Source: G963720515 sp963720515 (lineage in GTDB: Bacteria > Actinomycetota > Thermoleophilia > Gaiellales > Gaiellaceae). From it: a DNA stretch of 64,000 bases. The notes under the pieces were generated by a model. It was not told the DNA's origin and searched no databases. It saw only the letters and a program-made list of their open reading frames with translations. Position 1 is the stretch's first letter. Each line of letters opens with the position of its first letter. Below, piece by piece: positions 34,467 to 42,738 of the stretch. The position numbers and the translations under genes were made by a program. The stretch lies in the NCBI GenBank assembly GCA_963720515.1, contig OY970397.1, positions 992,001-1,056,000 on the forward strand, in the 5' to 3' direction.

Positions 34467-36014
34467 GTGATCCTCGAGAACGGCGTCATCCGCACGATGG
34501 ACGGCTCGCTCCCGACCGCGGCGGCGCTCGCCATCGCGGGGGACCGGATCGCGGGCGGGGTCGGCACGCACGAGACCGCCCTCGCGAGCCCCGAGCGCGT
34601 CGACCTCGGCGGACGCTGCGTCCTCCCCGGCTTCACCGACTCCCACGTGCACTTCGCGCAGTGGTCGCTCGCGCAGCGTCAGGTGCGCCTCGAGGGGACG
34701 CGCTCGCTCGAGGAGGCCGTCGCGCGCGTCGCCGAGCGGGTCGGCGGCGTCGAGGAGGGCCGGTGGCTCCGCGGCTTCGGCTGGAGGAGCGGCGACTGGT
34801 CGGAGCACCGCGAGCCGACCCGGCAGGATCTCGACGCGGTGACCGGCGACGTCCCCGCGTCGCTCCTCGCGAAGGACGGCCACTCGCTCTGGCTGAACAC
34901 GGCCGCCCTTGCACGCGCGGACGGGAACCTGCTCGTCCACGGCGGCGTCGTCGAGACCGACGAGCGCGGCGAGCCGACCGGCGTGCTGCGCGAGGAGTCC
35001 GCCTGGCAGTTCCGCGAGCGCTACGTCTACGGGCAGACACCCGAAGCGGAGTGGATCGACGCGATGCGCGACGGCGTCCGGATCGCCAACTCCCGCGGCG
35101 TGACGGCCGTCCACGACAAGGACGGCTGGCTCGGGATCCTGCCCTGGTGGCAGGCGCTCGCCGACGAGCGCTCGCTCACCCTGCGCGTCTGGCAATCGCT
35201 TCCCCACGAGCGGCTCCCCGAGATCGAAGCACTCGGCCTGCGCTCGGGGATCGGCGACGACCTCCTCCGGATCGGCTACATCAAGGTCTTCATGGACGGG
35301 ACGCTCGGGTCGAAGACGGCCCGGCTCCTGGACGGCTCCGGCGTCGAGATCACGAGCCGCGACGAGTTCGAGGACATCGTGCGCCGCGCCGCACGCGTCG
35401 GCTTCCCGGTCGGCGTGCACGCGATCGGCGACCAGGCGAACCGCGACGCGCTCGACGGGTTCGAGGCGGCGGCCGAGGAATGGCGCCCGCGCGGCCTGCG
35501 CCCGAGGATCGAGCACGCGCAACTCCTCGCCCCCGAGGACGTCGAGCGCTTCGGCCGGATCGGCGTCGCCGCGTCCGTCCAGTTCAGCCACGCCCCGTCC
35601 GACCGGGACCTCGCCGACGAGACCTGGGCCGGCATGACCGACCGGGCCTACGCGTGGCGCTCGCTCCGCGACGCGGGCACGCTCATCGCGAACGGCTCGG
35701 ACGCCCCGGTCGAGGAGCTCGACCCGCTCCTCGGCATCCGCGCCGGCGTCCTCCGGTCGATCGACGGGCGCCCGGCCTGGCACCCGGAGCAGGCGCTGAC
35801 GGTCGAGGACACGCTGCTCGCCTCCACGGTCGCGCCGGCCTGGCTCGCCCGCGACGAGCGCCACCGCGGCAAGCTCCTCCCCGGCTTCGTGGCCGACCTC
35901 GTCGTGCTCGACCGCGACCCCGTGACCATCTCGCCAGACGAGCTTCCGGAGGTGCAGGTGGTCGCCACGATGCTCGGCGGACGCTGGGTGCACGGCGGGC
36001 CGCCGTTCGAATAA
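34467..36014 (+). CDS. Amidohydrolase, YtcJ/AtzA-like (Amidohydro_3)
   Basis: Metal-dependent hydrolase of 515 residues. N-terminal beta sandwich ILENGVIRTMDGSLPTA, then the metal motif LPGFTDSHVHFAQWSL (His-x-His), the YtcJ-type segment GYIKVFMDGTLGSKTARLLD with the probable carbamylated or coordinating residue, VGVHAIGDQANRDALDGF (His), RIEHAQLL (His) and NGSDAPVEELDPL (Asp). The C-terminus returns to the sandwich with GKLLPGFVADLVVLDRDP. It hydrolyses an amide or related bond of unknown substrate; the family is named for uncharacterised YtcJ. GTG start with TAGTCT 7 nt upstream implies a leaderless message. Confidence 0.92.
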   Translation: MILENGVIRTMDGSLPTAAALAIAGDRIAGGVGTHETALASPERVDLGGRCVLPGFTDSHVHFAQWSLAQRQVRLEGTRSLEEAVARVAERVGGVEEGRWLRGFGWRSGDWSEHREPTRQDLDAVTGDVPASLLAKDGHSLWLNTAALARADGNLLVHGGVVETDERGEPTGVLREESAWQFRERYVYGQTPEAEWIDAMRDGVRIANSRGVTAVHDKDGWLGILPWWQALADERSLTLRVWQSLPHERLPEIEALGLRSGIGDDLLRIGYIKVFMDGTLGSKTARLLDGSGVEITSRDEFEDIVRRAARVGFPVGVHAIGDQANRDALDGFEAAAEEWRPRGLRPRIEHAQLLAPEDVERFGRIGVAASVQFSHAPSDRDLADETWAGMTDRAYAWRSLRDAGTLIANGSDAPVEELDPLLGIRAGVLRSIDGRPAWHPEQALTVEDTLLASTVAPAWLARDERHRGKLLPGFVADLVVLDRDPVTISPDELPEVQVVATMLGGRWVHGGPPFE

Positions 36015-36025
36015 TTCGATACCCC

Positions 36026-36055
36026 TTGCGCACCGGCCGGGGGCTTTACTATAGT
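36026..36055 (+). promoter_or_regulatory. Promoter with palindrome TTACTATAGTAA over the -10, upstream of the HxlR gene
   Basis: TTGCGC (36026-36031), an 18-bp spacer and TATAGT (36050-36055). The -10 lies inside a perfect 12-bp palindrome TTACTATAGTAA (36046-36057). HxlR-family repressors are known to bind TACT-AGTA type inverted repeats, so this is a candidate autoregulatory operator. Local AT content is far above background. Confidence 0.55.
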
Positions 36056-36120
36056 AAGCAGAGAGCCGGGCGTTCGTAGGGTGTGCCGCAGCCCCTTCGA
36101 CTTGCGCCCGGCTCGACCTA

Positions 36121-36148
36121 TTCTTGCCGCCGTACCTAGGCGTACAAT
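36121..36148 (+). promoter_or_regulatory. Leaderless promoter of the HxlR gene
   Basis: TACAAT (36143-36148) is 6 nt before the ATG at 36155, and a weak TTCTTG (36121-36126) lies 16 bp further up. A GTAC-CTAGGC-GTAC repeat (36132-36145) overlaps it and could be another operator half. Confidence 0.5.
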
Positions 36149-36154
36149 CAAGAC

Positions 36155-36526
36155 ATGCGCACCATGCGGCCTGTCCACGACGAGGATTGCGCCGTCGCCT
36201 GTACCGCCGACATCATCGGCGCCAAGTGGACGGCACTCGTCGTGCACGACCTCTCCGAGGGGCCGCGGCGCTTCTCCGATCTCGAGCGCGCGCTCCCCGG
36301 GATCAGCCCGCGGACGCTCTCCGAGCGGCTCCGCGTCCTCGAGCAGGACGGGATCCTGGTCCGGACGAGCTACGCGGAGTCCCCGCCCCGAGTCGAGTAC
36401 GAGCTGAGCCCGAAGGGCCAGTCGCTCCTCCCCGTCCTCGAGGCGATGCGCCAGTTCGGCCACGAGTGGCTCGTGCCCGAGCACGGCCATTCGCACGACG
36501 ACGCCGTCGCGCCGATCAGCGCCTAG
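36155..36526 (+). CDS. HxlR-family winged-helix transcriptional regulator
   Basis: 123 residues with the HxlR fold: an N-terminal Cys pair (DEDCAVACTADIIGAKWTAL, Cys at about 12 and 16), the helix-turn-helix FSDLERALPGISPRTLSERLRVLEQDG, and the wing SPPRVEYELSPKGQSLLPVL. N-terminal cysteines in this family (YodB, HypR, QorR) sense quinones, aldehydes or thiol stress. It ends with a His-rich tail (HGHSHDD) that might bind metal. Targets are unknown; a palindrome 100 bp upstream suggests autoregulation. Its stop shares CTAG with the convergent acetyltransferase gene. Confidence 0.93.
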   Translation: MRTMRPVHDEDCAVACTADIIGAKWTALVVHDLSEGPRRFSDLERALPGISPRTLSERLRVLEQDGILVRTSYAESPPRVEYELSPKGQSLLPVLEAMRQFGHEWLVPEHGHSHDDAVAPISA

Positions 36527-37371
36527 TAGAGCCAGTAGCCGGAGAACGCGAGCGAGCGCGGCGGCTCGGCGTGCTCCGACAGGAGGACGAGCCCGGGGAG
36601 CTCGCCGAGACGCAGGCCGGCGGCGAGGCCGGCCTCCACGATCTCCCTCGCGCTTCCGGGCGCGTCGAGCGTGACCTCGCGGCCCGCGCGCGCGAGCTCG
36701 GCGGTGAGCGCCGCGGCGGCGGACTCGGGATCGACGCCTGCGATCGGGCCGATCCTCGCGCCGCCCGCGTACGAGTACGCGACCGGCACTCCCGCGCGGC
36801 GCCAGACCGTGCGGATCTGCGTCCGCGCCCAGAACGCGTGGTCGAGCGTGCGGTCGAACCCGTAGGCCGCGGCGTCGATCGCGGCGAGCGCCTCGGGGTC
36901 GTCGGAGCCCTCCGCGAGCTCCTCGGGCGCGACCGCCCGCGGGACGCCCGAGAGCTTCAACATCGGTGTCGCCGGCACGAGCCCGCGCCGCGCGTACATC
37001 GTGTTCGAGACTGGCTGGATCGACGTGGTGAGCGTCATGCGGCGCGCGATGCCGTCGCCCTCCCAGACGCGGCCGAGGAGCTCGCGCCCAACCCCGCGGC
37101 CCTGCGCATCGGGCGCGACGAAGAGGTCGGCGAGGAACCAGGCGTCGCCGCGCGTCCACGCGGCCGCGAACCCGAGGATGCGCTCGTCGTCCTCCGCCAC
37201 CTGCACCCGCTGCGGCCCCGTCCCGAGGAAGTGCCGGTGCATCGCTTCGAAGACCTCGAGCGGCGGCGCCTCCCACGCGAAGCCGTGCCCGTGGCGCACG
37301 CCGCCCTCGGCGGCCGCCATCACCGCGTGCATCTCGGGGAAGTCGGCCTCGCCGGCCGGGCGGAACCGCAC
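36523..37371 (-). CDS. GNAT acetyltransferase with C-terminal extra domain
   Basis: 282 residues. The N-terminal GNAT domain has FLADLFVAPDAQGRGVGRELLG (Q-x-x-G-x-G-R acetyl-CoA loop, about 81-102) and TTSIQPVSNTMYARRGLVPAT. The second half (about 150-282; YGFDRTLDHAFWARTQIRTV, YSYAGGARIGPIAGVDPESA) resembles the C-terminal acetyltransferase-like domain that follows GNAT in some actinobacterial proteins. The GTG at 37371 lies 9 bp after the M20 peptidase stop, so both belong to one unit. The acceptor is unknown. Confidence 0.87.
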   Translation of the reverse strand: MRFRPAGEADFPEMHAVMAAAEGGVRHGHGFAWEAPPLEVFEAMHRHFLGTGPQRVQVAEDDERILGFAAAWTRGDAWFLADLFVAPDAQGRGVGRELLGRVWEGDGIARRMTLTTSIQPVSNTMYARRGLVPATPMLKLSGVPRAVAPEELAEGSDDPEALAAIDAAAYGFDRTLDHAFWARTQIRTVWRRAGVPVAYSYAGGARIGPIAGVDPESAAAALTAELARAGREVTLDAPGSAREIVEAGLAAGLRLGELPGLVLLSEHAEPPRSLAFSGYWLY

Positions 37372-37379
37372 CTAGTGCC

Positions 37380-38705
37380 CTAGCGCAGCGCGACGAGCTC
37401 GCCGAAGAGCTCGCGCGATGCGGCCACGCCGAGCGGCACGTAGCGCTCGAGGAGGCGCTCGTTCGGCGAGTGCACGTTGCCGTCAGGGAGATCGAAGCCG
37501 CTCAGCACGGTCGGGATGCCCTTGTCGGCCAGCGCGGGCACGATCGGCAGCGTCCCGCCCGAGCGCAGGAGGAGCGGCCGGCGTCCGAGGACCCGCTCGA
37601 ACGCGTCCTGCGCCAGCTTCACGGCGGGCGCGTCGGCCGGGACGAGGCCCGCCGGCGCGGACGACCAGCGCTCGACGTCCACCGTGGCGCCGGGCGGCGC
37701 GGCCTCGCGGAGCAGCCGCTCGAACGCGAGCGCGATCTCCTCCGCATCCTGACCCGGCGCGAGCCGGATGGACACGTTCGCCTCGGCGTCGACCGGCAGC
37801 ACGGTCTTCTGGAGGCGCGGCTCGCCGGAGACGAAGCCGTTCACGTCCACGGCCGCCCGCGCGAACGTGCGAACGTAGAACTCCTCCGCGGCCGTGGCGT
37901 CCTTCGGGGTCGCGCCCTGCTCGGCCAGCACCTCGGCGCCCGGATCGAGGTCGGCCCAGGCGGCGAGCTCCTCCTCGGTCGGCGGCGCGATGCCGCGGCG
38001 CAGCTCCTCGGGCTCGGACGTGACCGCCTCGAGCACCTGGGCGAGCGCGTGCGCGGCGTTCATGGCGGCACCGCCGAAGACGCCCGAGTGGAGATCGCGC
38101 TCGCCGGTCTTCACGCGCACGTGGAAGTAGACGAGGCCGCGGGTCCCGACATAGAGCGCCGGGACGTCGCGCTTCGGCATCCCAGCGTCGAAGATCACGC
38201 AGGCGTCGGCGCCGCGCTCGTCCTCGGCGATGAAGTCCACGATCGAGTGACCGCCGATCTCCTCCTCCCCGTCGCATGCGACGCGGACGTTCACGGGGAG
38301 CTTGCCCTCGGCTGCGAGGTCGGCGGCGGCGCGCAGGAGCAGGTAGAGGTTGCCCTTGTCGTCTGCGATGCCGCGCCCGTAGATCCAGCCGTCGCGGACC
38401 TCCGGCTCGAACGGCGGCGACTCCCAGAGCTCGAGCGGCGCCGCGGGCTGCACGTCGAAGTGGCCGTAGACGAGGACGGTCGGGGCGCTCGCCGAGCCGT
38501 TCGACGCCGCGATCTCCCCGATGACGAGCGGGTGCGAGGCGGTCGGGACGATCTCGGCCTCCCCGCCCGCGCGACGCACGAAGTCGGCCACCCAGTCGGC
38601 AGCGCGCCGCACGTCGCCAGTGTGGGCCGGGTCCGCACTGACGCTCGGGATGCGGAGCAGGTCGAAGAGCTCGTCGAGCCAGGCTTGCGGTGCCGTCTCG
38701 GACAC
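37380..38705 (-). CDS. M20 family dipeptidase/metallopeptidase
   Basis: Dizinc exopeptidase of 441 residues. Motifs: LLRIPSVSADPAHTGDVRRA, the metal site VLVYGHFDVQP (His, Asp) and YGRGIADDKGNLYLLLRA (bridging Asp), the catalytic Glu pair in VACDGEEEIGGHSI, and FDAGMPKRDVPALYVGTRGL. The insert (dimerisation) domain contains KTGERDLHSGVFGGAAMNAA and the final ligand His is in DLPDGNVHSPNERL. This layout is that of M20 dipeptidases of the DapE/carnosinase-like ArgE group. The GTG start at 38705 has TAGACT 7 nt upstream, so the message is probably leaderless. Confidence 0.93.
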   Translation of the reverse strand: MSETAPQAWLDELFDLLRIPSVSADPAHTGDVRRAADWVADFVRRAGGEAEIVPTASHPLVIGEIAASNGSASAPTVLVYGHFDVQPAAPLELWESPPFEPEVRDGWIYGRGIADDKGNLYLLLRAAADLAAEGKLPVNVRVACDGEEEIGGHSIVDFIAEDERGADACVIFDAGMPKRDVPALYVGTRGLVYFHVRVKTGERDLHSGVFGGAAMNAAHALAQVLEAVTSEPEELRRGIAPPTEEELAAWADLDPGAEVLAEQGATPKDATAAEEFYVRTFARAAVDVNGFVSGEPRLQKTVLPVDAEANVSIRLAPGQDAEEIALAFERLLREAAPPGATVDVERWSSAPAGLVPADAPAVKLAQDAFERVLGRRPLLLRSGGTLPIVPALADKGIPTVLSGFDLPDGNVHSPNERLLERYVPLGVAASRELFGELVALR

Positions 38706-38712
38706 GCCGGGG

Positions 38713-38718
38713 AGTCTA
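38713..38718 (-). promoter_or_regulatory. -10 element of the M20 peptidase gene
   Basis: TAGACT on the minus strand, 7 nt before the GTG start; the predicted transcription start falls on the start codon. Confidence 0.5.
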
Positions 38719-38767
38719 TGTAGCACGCTCGGCGCGAGCAGCAGCCACCGTAGACTCGCACGAAGCG

Positions 38768-38953
38768 CTAGGCCGGCGTTTCGACGCGGCGCGGGCGCCG
38801 CACCAGCTCGCCGCCACAGTTCGGGCACGTGCGCAGGAGCTCGGCCGTGCACTCGATGCAGAACGTGCACTCGTGCGAGCAGATGTACGCGGTGCCGTCG
38901 GCCGCGAGCTCGCGGCCGCAGCGCTCGCAGGAGGGCCGCATCTCCAGCGCCAC
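38768..38953 (-). CDS. DUF1272-like small cysteine-rich protein
   Basis: 61 residues starting MALEMRPSCERCGRELAADG and containing seven cysteines: C-x2-C, then YICSHECTFCIEC and TCPNCGGEL. This spacing matches the DUF1272 family of small zinc-binding proteins (R-P-x-C-E-x-C ... CSxECTFC). Two zinc sites are likely. Its function is unknown in any organism to my knowledge. GTG start at 38953. It lies 34 bp after the sigma-factor gene on the same strand and 62 bp before the M20 gene. Confidence 0.88.
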   Translation of the reverse strand: MALEMRPSCERCGRELAADGTAYICSHECTFCIECTAELLRTCPNCGGELVRRPRRVETPA

Positions 38954-38987
38954 GTCGCCTAGCGGCGAACGAGACGCCGGGAGCGCC

Positions 38988-40080
38988 TCACGCCGCGACC
39001 GTGCGAAGCTTCTGGGACTCCGCCATCGCCTGGAGCTTCTTCAGGCTCTGGTTCTCGATCTGCCGGACGCGCTCGCGCGTGACGTTGAACGCCTTGCCGA
39101 CCTCGTCGAGCGTACGGGGCTGCTCGCCGGCGAGGCCGTAGCGAAGCTCGAGGATCCGCCGCTCGCGGTAGCTCAGCATCCCGAGCACCCGCTCGAGGCA
39201 CTCCTCGCGCATGACGGTGTCGGCGGCCTCGTCGGGCGCCTTCGCCAACTCGTCGGCGATGAAATGGCCGAACTCCGAGTCCTCTTCGTCTCCCACGGGC
39301 TTCTCCATCGAGATCGGCACTTGCGCGCTTCGCCGGACCGCCTCGACCTCCTTCGCCTCGAGGTCGAGATCCCGCGCGACCTCTTCGGCGGTCGGCTCGC
39401 GGCCGAGCTCGGTGCAGGAGCTTGCGCTCCGTGCGGCCGATCTTGTTCAGCTTCTCGACCACATGGACCGGCATGCGGATCGTCCGCGCCTTGTCCGCGA
39501 GCGCGCGGGCGACCGCCTGGCGGATCCACCACGTCGCGTACGTCGAGAACTTGAAGCCCTTGCGGTAGTCGAACTTCTCCGCGGCGCGCACCAGGCCGAT
39601 CGTCCCCTCCTGGATGAGATCGAGGAACGGCAGGCCCTGGTTGCGGTAGTTCTTCGCGATCGAGACGACCAGGCGGAGGTTCGACTCGACCATCTTCCGC
39701 TTCGCCGTCATGTCGCCGCGTTCGATCCGCTTCGCGAGCTCGACCTCCTGCGCCGCCGTCAGGAGCGGCACGCGGCCGATGTCCTTCAGGAAGAGCTGAA
39801 GCGAGTCGGTTGTCGCATCGCGCTCGTTGATCCGCAGGTCGAGCACCGGCTGCGGCGCCGGGGCCGCCTCCGCCTCCTCGACGACCTCCACGTGAAGATC
39901 CTCGAGCAAGTGGTACAGCTCCTCCGCCTGCGCCGTGTCCGCGGCGAGCTCCTCGAGCAACGCCTCGACCTCGACGTGCAGGACCGAACCCGACTCCTGT
40001 GCCTGCTGTACGAGCGTCCGCGCGTCCTCATGCTCGAGAACGGTCACGTGCGCCACCTCAATCCGCTCCTCGACCCCCAC
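38988..40080 (-). CDS. rpoD: RNA polymerase sigma-70 factor (RpoD/SigA-like), frameshifted
   Basis: About 364 residues after correction. An acidic N-terminal region ([20 protein letters not shown]) precedes region 1.2 ([20 protein letters not shown]), region 2 ([60 protein letters not shown]), region 3 and region 4 ([40 protein letters not shown]). The GTG at 40080 is chosen because AAGGAGG is 7 nt upstream. Near 39,412 one extra base breaks the frame; without it the text reads [20 protein letters not shown] as in other group 1/2 sigma factors. Because such a gene is usually essential, the frameshift is most likely a sequence error. The lack of a long region 1.1 leaves group 2 possible. Confidence 0.92.
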
Positions 40081-40237
40081 CGTAGCCCCTCCTTCCACGG
40101 TAAACCGGACCCCTCGGGTCGCCAACGCCTGCTTCGAAAGACCCCGCGTCGACAACTCCGCGACTTTGCCTGCAGGGCGAGGTCGTGTCATGGGCCGAAC
40201 GGCCCATTTGCGGCGCGCGCCGGTCCTATGCCGAACG

Positions 40238-41236
40238 TCAACGCCCGGTTCGGTCGAGCTCTTTCAGGATCCGGACGGCCTGCTGTCCGTAGAAGCCATC
40301 GGGGTCCGCCTGCTGCGTGAGGGCGAGCTGGTCGCGGGCCTCGGCGAGGCTGGGGAGCCAGAGCAGCATTAAGCCGAGGTGGAAGCGGACGACAGCCGCG
40401 TCGGGCTGCTCCGCCGCGAGCGGGCCGAGCCGGCTGAACGCCTTCGACGGCTCGTCCTTGTCGAAGCGGACGACCGCCGCGGCGACCCGGGCGTCGAGGT
40501 CTTGCGGGTCGAGGTCGACCGCCTTGTCGTAGGCCTGCTGCGCCGAGACGCGATGCCCCGCCTGCTCGAGCGCGGCGCCGTAGTGGAGCCAGTCGTCCAC
40601 GCCGCCCACCTCCGCGCGGCTCCGGAGCTCGGCCAGGCGCTGCTCGACCGGAAGGTTCACGACGTCCTCCGGGAAGCCGGGCTGGAGGAAGCGCGGCCGG
40701 CCCGGCGGCGAGCGCGGGTTCAGGAGATCCTCGGCGCGCAGCGCGGCGGGGGCGTCCGGCTCGCGCCGCTCCGCCTCGCGCCACTCGGTCTGCGCGCCCT
40801 CGGTGTCGCCCGCGGCGAAGCGCGCGAGCCCGAGGTTCAGGTGCGCGACCGCGCTCTCCGGGTGCTCCGCCGCGATCTGCTCGAGCTTCTCGGCGGTCCC
40901 GTCCGGCCAGGCGACGACCGCGGCGCCGATCGCGGCCTCGATCGAGTCCGGGTAGCGCGCGACCAGCGCCGCGAACCGTTGCTTCGCGTCGGCGCGGCGG
41001 CCGAGCTCGAGCTGGCGCTCCGCCCTGCGGAGCCCTCGTGCGAGCGGGGTGTCCCGGTCGATCACCGCGAGCTCGAGCGCGGGCCGCTCGTTCACGGGCT
41101 CGGTCGACATCGCCGTCGTCGTCCGCTGGGCCGCCTTCGGGGTCGTGTCCTGGAGGAGCGCGGCGCCTACGACGCCGACGGCGGCGAGGCCCGCGAGACC
41201 CGCGACAACGGTCGTGACACGGGTGCGAGGAGACAC
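40238..41236 (-). CDS. Membrane-anchored TPR protein
   Basis: 332 residues with one N-terminal transmembrane segment ([22 protein letters not shown], about 7-28) and an extracytoplasmic part made of tetratricopeptide-type helical hairpins: [66 protein letters not shown] and [20 protein letters not shown]. TPRs mediate protein-protein contact; the partner is unknown. It begins with a start at 41236, divergent from the moeZ-like gene 62 bp away, and ends 157 bp before the sigma-factor start. Confidence 0.85.
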   Translation of the reverse strand: MSPRTRVTTVVAGLAGLAAVGVVGAALLQDTTPKAAQRTTTAMSTEPVNERPALELAVIDRDTPLARGLRRAERQLELGRRADAKQRFAALVARYPDSIEAAIGAAVVAWPDGTAEKLEQIAAEHPESAVAHLNLGLARFAAGDTEGAQTEWREAERREPDAPAALRAEDLLNPRSPPGRPRFLQPGFPEDVVNLPVEQRLAELRSRAEVGGVDDWLHYGAALEQAGHRVSAQQAYDKAVDLDPQDLDARVAAAVVRFDKDEPSKAFSRLGPLAAEQPDAAVVRFHLGLMLLWLPSLAEARDQLALTQQADPDGFYGQQAVRILKELDRTGR

Positions 41237-41282
41237 GAAATGAGGGTATCTCGCAACCGTTCTCAGGCCCGCGAGACCACGC

Positions 41283-41288
41283 TATACT
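41283..41288 (+). promoter_or_regulatory. -10 element of the moeZ-cysO-cysM-mec operon
   Basis: TATACT, 10 nt before the ATG at 41299; the mRNA leader would be only about 3 nt. A weak TTCTCA lies 17 bp upstream. Confidence 0.5.
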
Positions 41289-41298
41289 CTTTGAAGCG

Positions 41299-42474
41299 AT
41301 GGCTTCCTACCGTGAGTTGCTTGCCCAGGCACGCGCGGAGATCGACGAGATCGACGCGCCCGAGGCCCGTGCCCGGCTCGACCAGGGCGAGGCGCTCTTC
41401 CTCGACGTCCGCGAGGGCGCCGAGTGGGACGAGGGCCACCTCCCGGGCGCAGTGCACATCCCGCGCGGCTCGCTCGAGTCGCGCGCCGACGGCCTCCTTC
41501 CCGACCACTCGCGCCCGCTCGTCGTCTACTGCGCGAGCGGGAGCCGCTCGGTCTTCGCGGCGCGCACCCTCGCGGAGCTCGGCTACGGGGACGTCGTCTC
41601 CATGTCAGGCGGGTTCACCGACTGGAAGCGCAACGGCTTCCCGTTCGAGGTCCCGCAGACGCTCGAGGCCGCCCAGCGGCGCCGCTACAGCCGCCACCTC
41701 CTGATCCCCGAGGTCGGCGAGGCCGGCCAGGAGAAGCTGCTCCAGTCCAAGGTGCTCATGATCGGCGCCGGAGGGCTCGGCTCGCCCGCGTCGCTCTACC
41801 TCGCCGCGGCCGGCGTCGGGACGCTCGGGATCGTGGACGACGACGTCGTCGACGACTCGAACCTCCAGCGCCAGATCGTCCATTCGACCGAGCGGCTCGG
41901 CGACCCGAAGGCAGAGTCGGCGAAGCGCACGATCGAGGCCCTGAACCCGGATGTGACGGTCGAGGTCTTCAAGGAGCGCCTGACGTCCGAGAACGCCGAC
42001 CGCATCGTCGGCGCGGGCTGGGACGTGATCGTGGACGGCGCGGACAACTTCCCCACGCGCTACCTCCTGAACGACGCGTCCGTCTGGCACGACGTCCCGG
42101 TCGTCCACGGCTCGATCTTCCGCTTCGAGGGCCAGACGACGGTCTTCAAGCCGGGCGACGGCCCGTGCTACCGCTGCCTCTTCCCCGAGCCGCCGCCGCC
42201 CGAGATGGCGCCGAGCTGCGCGGAGGGCGGCGTCCTCGGCGTCCTCCCGGGGATCATCGGGTCGCTCCAGGCGAGCGAGGCCCTCAAGCTGATCCTCGGC
42301 ATCGGCGATTCCCTCGTCGGCCGGCTCCTCCTCTTCGACGCGCTCTCGACGACCTTCACCGAGATCTCGCTCCGCCGCGACCCGGACTGCCCCGTCTGCG
42401 GCGAGCACCCGACCATCACCGAGTACATCGACTACGTCGCCTTCTGCGCGGGTGGAAGGGCGGCGCACGCGTGA
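41299..42474 (+). CDS. moeZ: Rhodanese-ThiF/MoeB fusion: sulfur-carrier adenylyltransferase/sulfurtransferase
   Basis: 391 residues. The N-terminal rhodanese domain (about 1-115) has LFLDVREGAEWDEGHLPGAV and the persulfide loop VVYCASGSRSVFAART with the active Cys. The E1-like ThiF domain (about 128-385) begins RYSRHLLIPEVGEAGQEKL, has the ATP loop MIGAGGLGSPASLYLAAAGV, SNLQRQIVHSTERLG, DGADNFPTRYLLND and zinc ligands CYRCLF and CPVCGEH. It adenylates the C-terminal Gly of a ubiquitin-like carrier and hands over sulfur. In Mycobacterium MoeZ the rhodanese is C-terminal; here the order is reversed. GTGA overlap with the carrier gene shows the partner is CysO. Confidence 0.93.
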   Translation: MASYRELLAQARAEIDEIDAPEARARLDQGEALFLDVREGAEWDEGHLPGAVHIPRGSLESRADGLLPDHSRPLVVYCASGSRSVFAARTLAELGYGDVVSMSGGFTDWKRNGFPFEVPQTLEAAQRRRYSRHLLIPEVGEAGQEKLLQSKVLMIGAGGLGSPASLYLAAAGVGTLGIVDDDVVDDSNLQRQIVHSTERLGDPKAESAKRTIEALNPDVTVEVFKERLTSENADRIVGAGWDVIVDGADNFPTRYLLNDASVWHDVPVVHGSIFRFEGQTTVFKPGDGPCYRCLFPEPPPPEMAPSCAEGGVLGVLPGIIGSLQASEALKLILGIGDSLVGRLLLFDALSTTFTEISLRRDPDCPVCGEHPTITEYIDYVAFCAGGRAAHA

Positions 42475-42738
42475 GCCGCGTCCGCATCCCGCCCACGCTC
42501 CGCGGCGAGGTCGGCGGCGATCGCGAGGTCCAGGGCGCGGGCGGAACGGTCCGAGAGCTCCTCGACGACCTCGCCTCGCGCTTCCCGGGACTCGGGGCGC
42601 AGGTGCTCGAAAACGGAGGCATCGCGCCCTTCGTGAACGTCTACGTGGACAGCGAGGACGTCCGGACGCTCCAGGGCCTCGACACGCCCGTCCGCGACTC
42701 CTCCACGCGTCATCCTCCTCCCCGCGATGGCCGGCGGC
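42471..42738 (+). CDS. cysO: CysO/MoaD/ThiS-family sulfur carrier, frameshifted, no stop after the Gly-Gly
   Basis: Small beta-grasp ubiquitin-like protein of about 89 residues. GTG 42471 overlaps the moeZ stop. The sequence begins VSRVRIPPTLRGEVGG and contains GGTVRELLDDLASRFPGLGA and FVNVYVDSEDVRTLQGLDTP. In the raw frame the end is lost; removing one base near 42709 gives VILLPAMAGG, the canonical carrier tail with the terminal Gly-Gly that becomes a thiocarboxylate. In that corrected frame there is no stop after Gly-Gly: the frame runs into cysM. Either a second error hides the stop or carrier and synthase are fused. Confidence 0.82.

Noticed and set aside
33279..35993. 904-residue fusion ahead of the Xaa-Pro peptidase
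   Set aside because: The N-terminal 500 residues are antisense to the amidohydrolase; the peptidase begins at GTG 34448.
38988..39320. Separate 110-residue sigma region 4 protein
   Set aside because: One-base correction near 39412 joins it smoothly to regions 1.2-3; it is the end of the same sigma factor.
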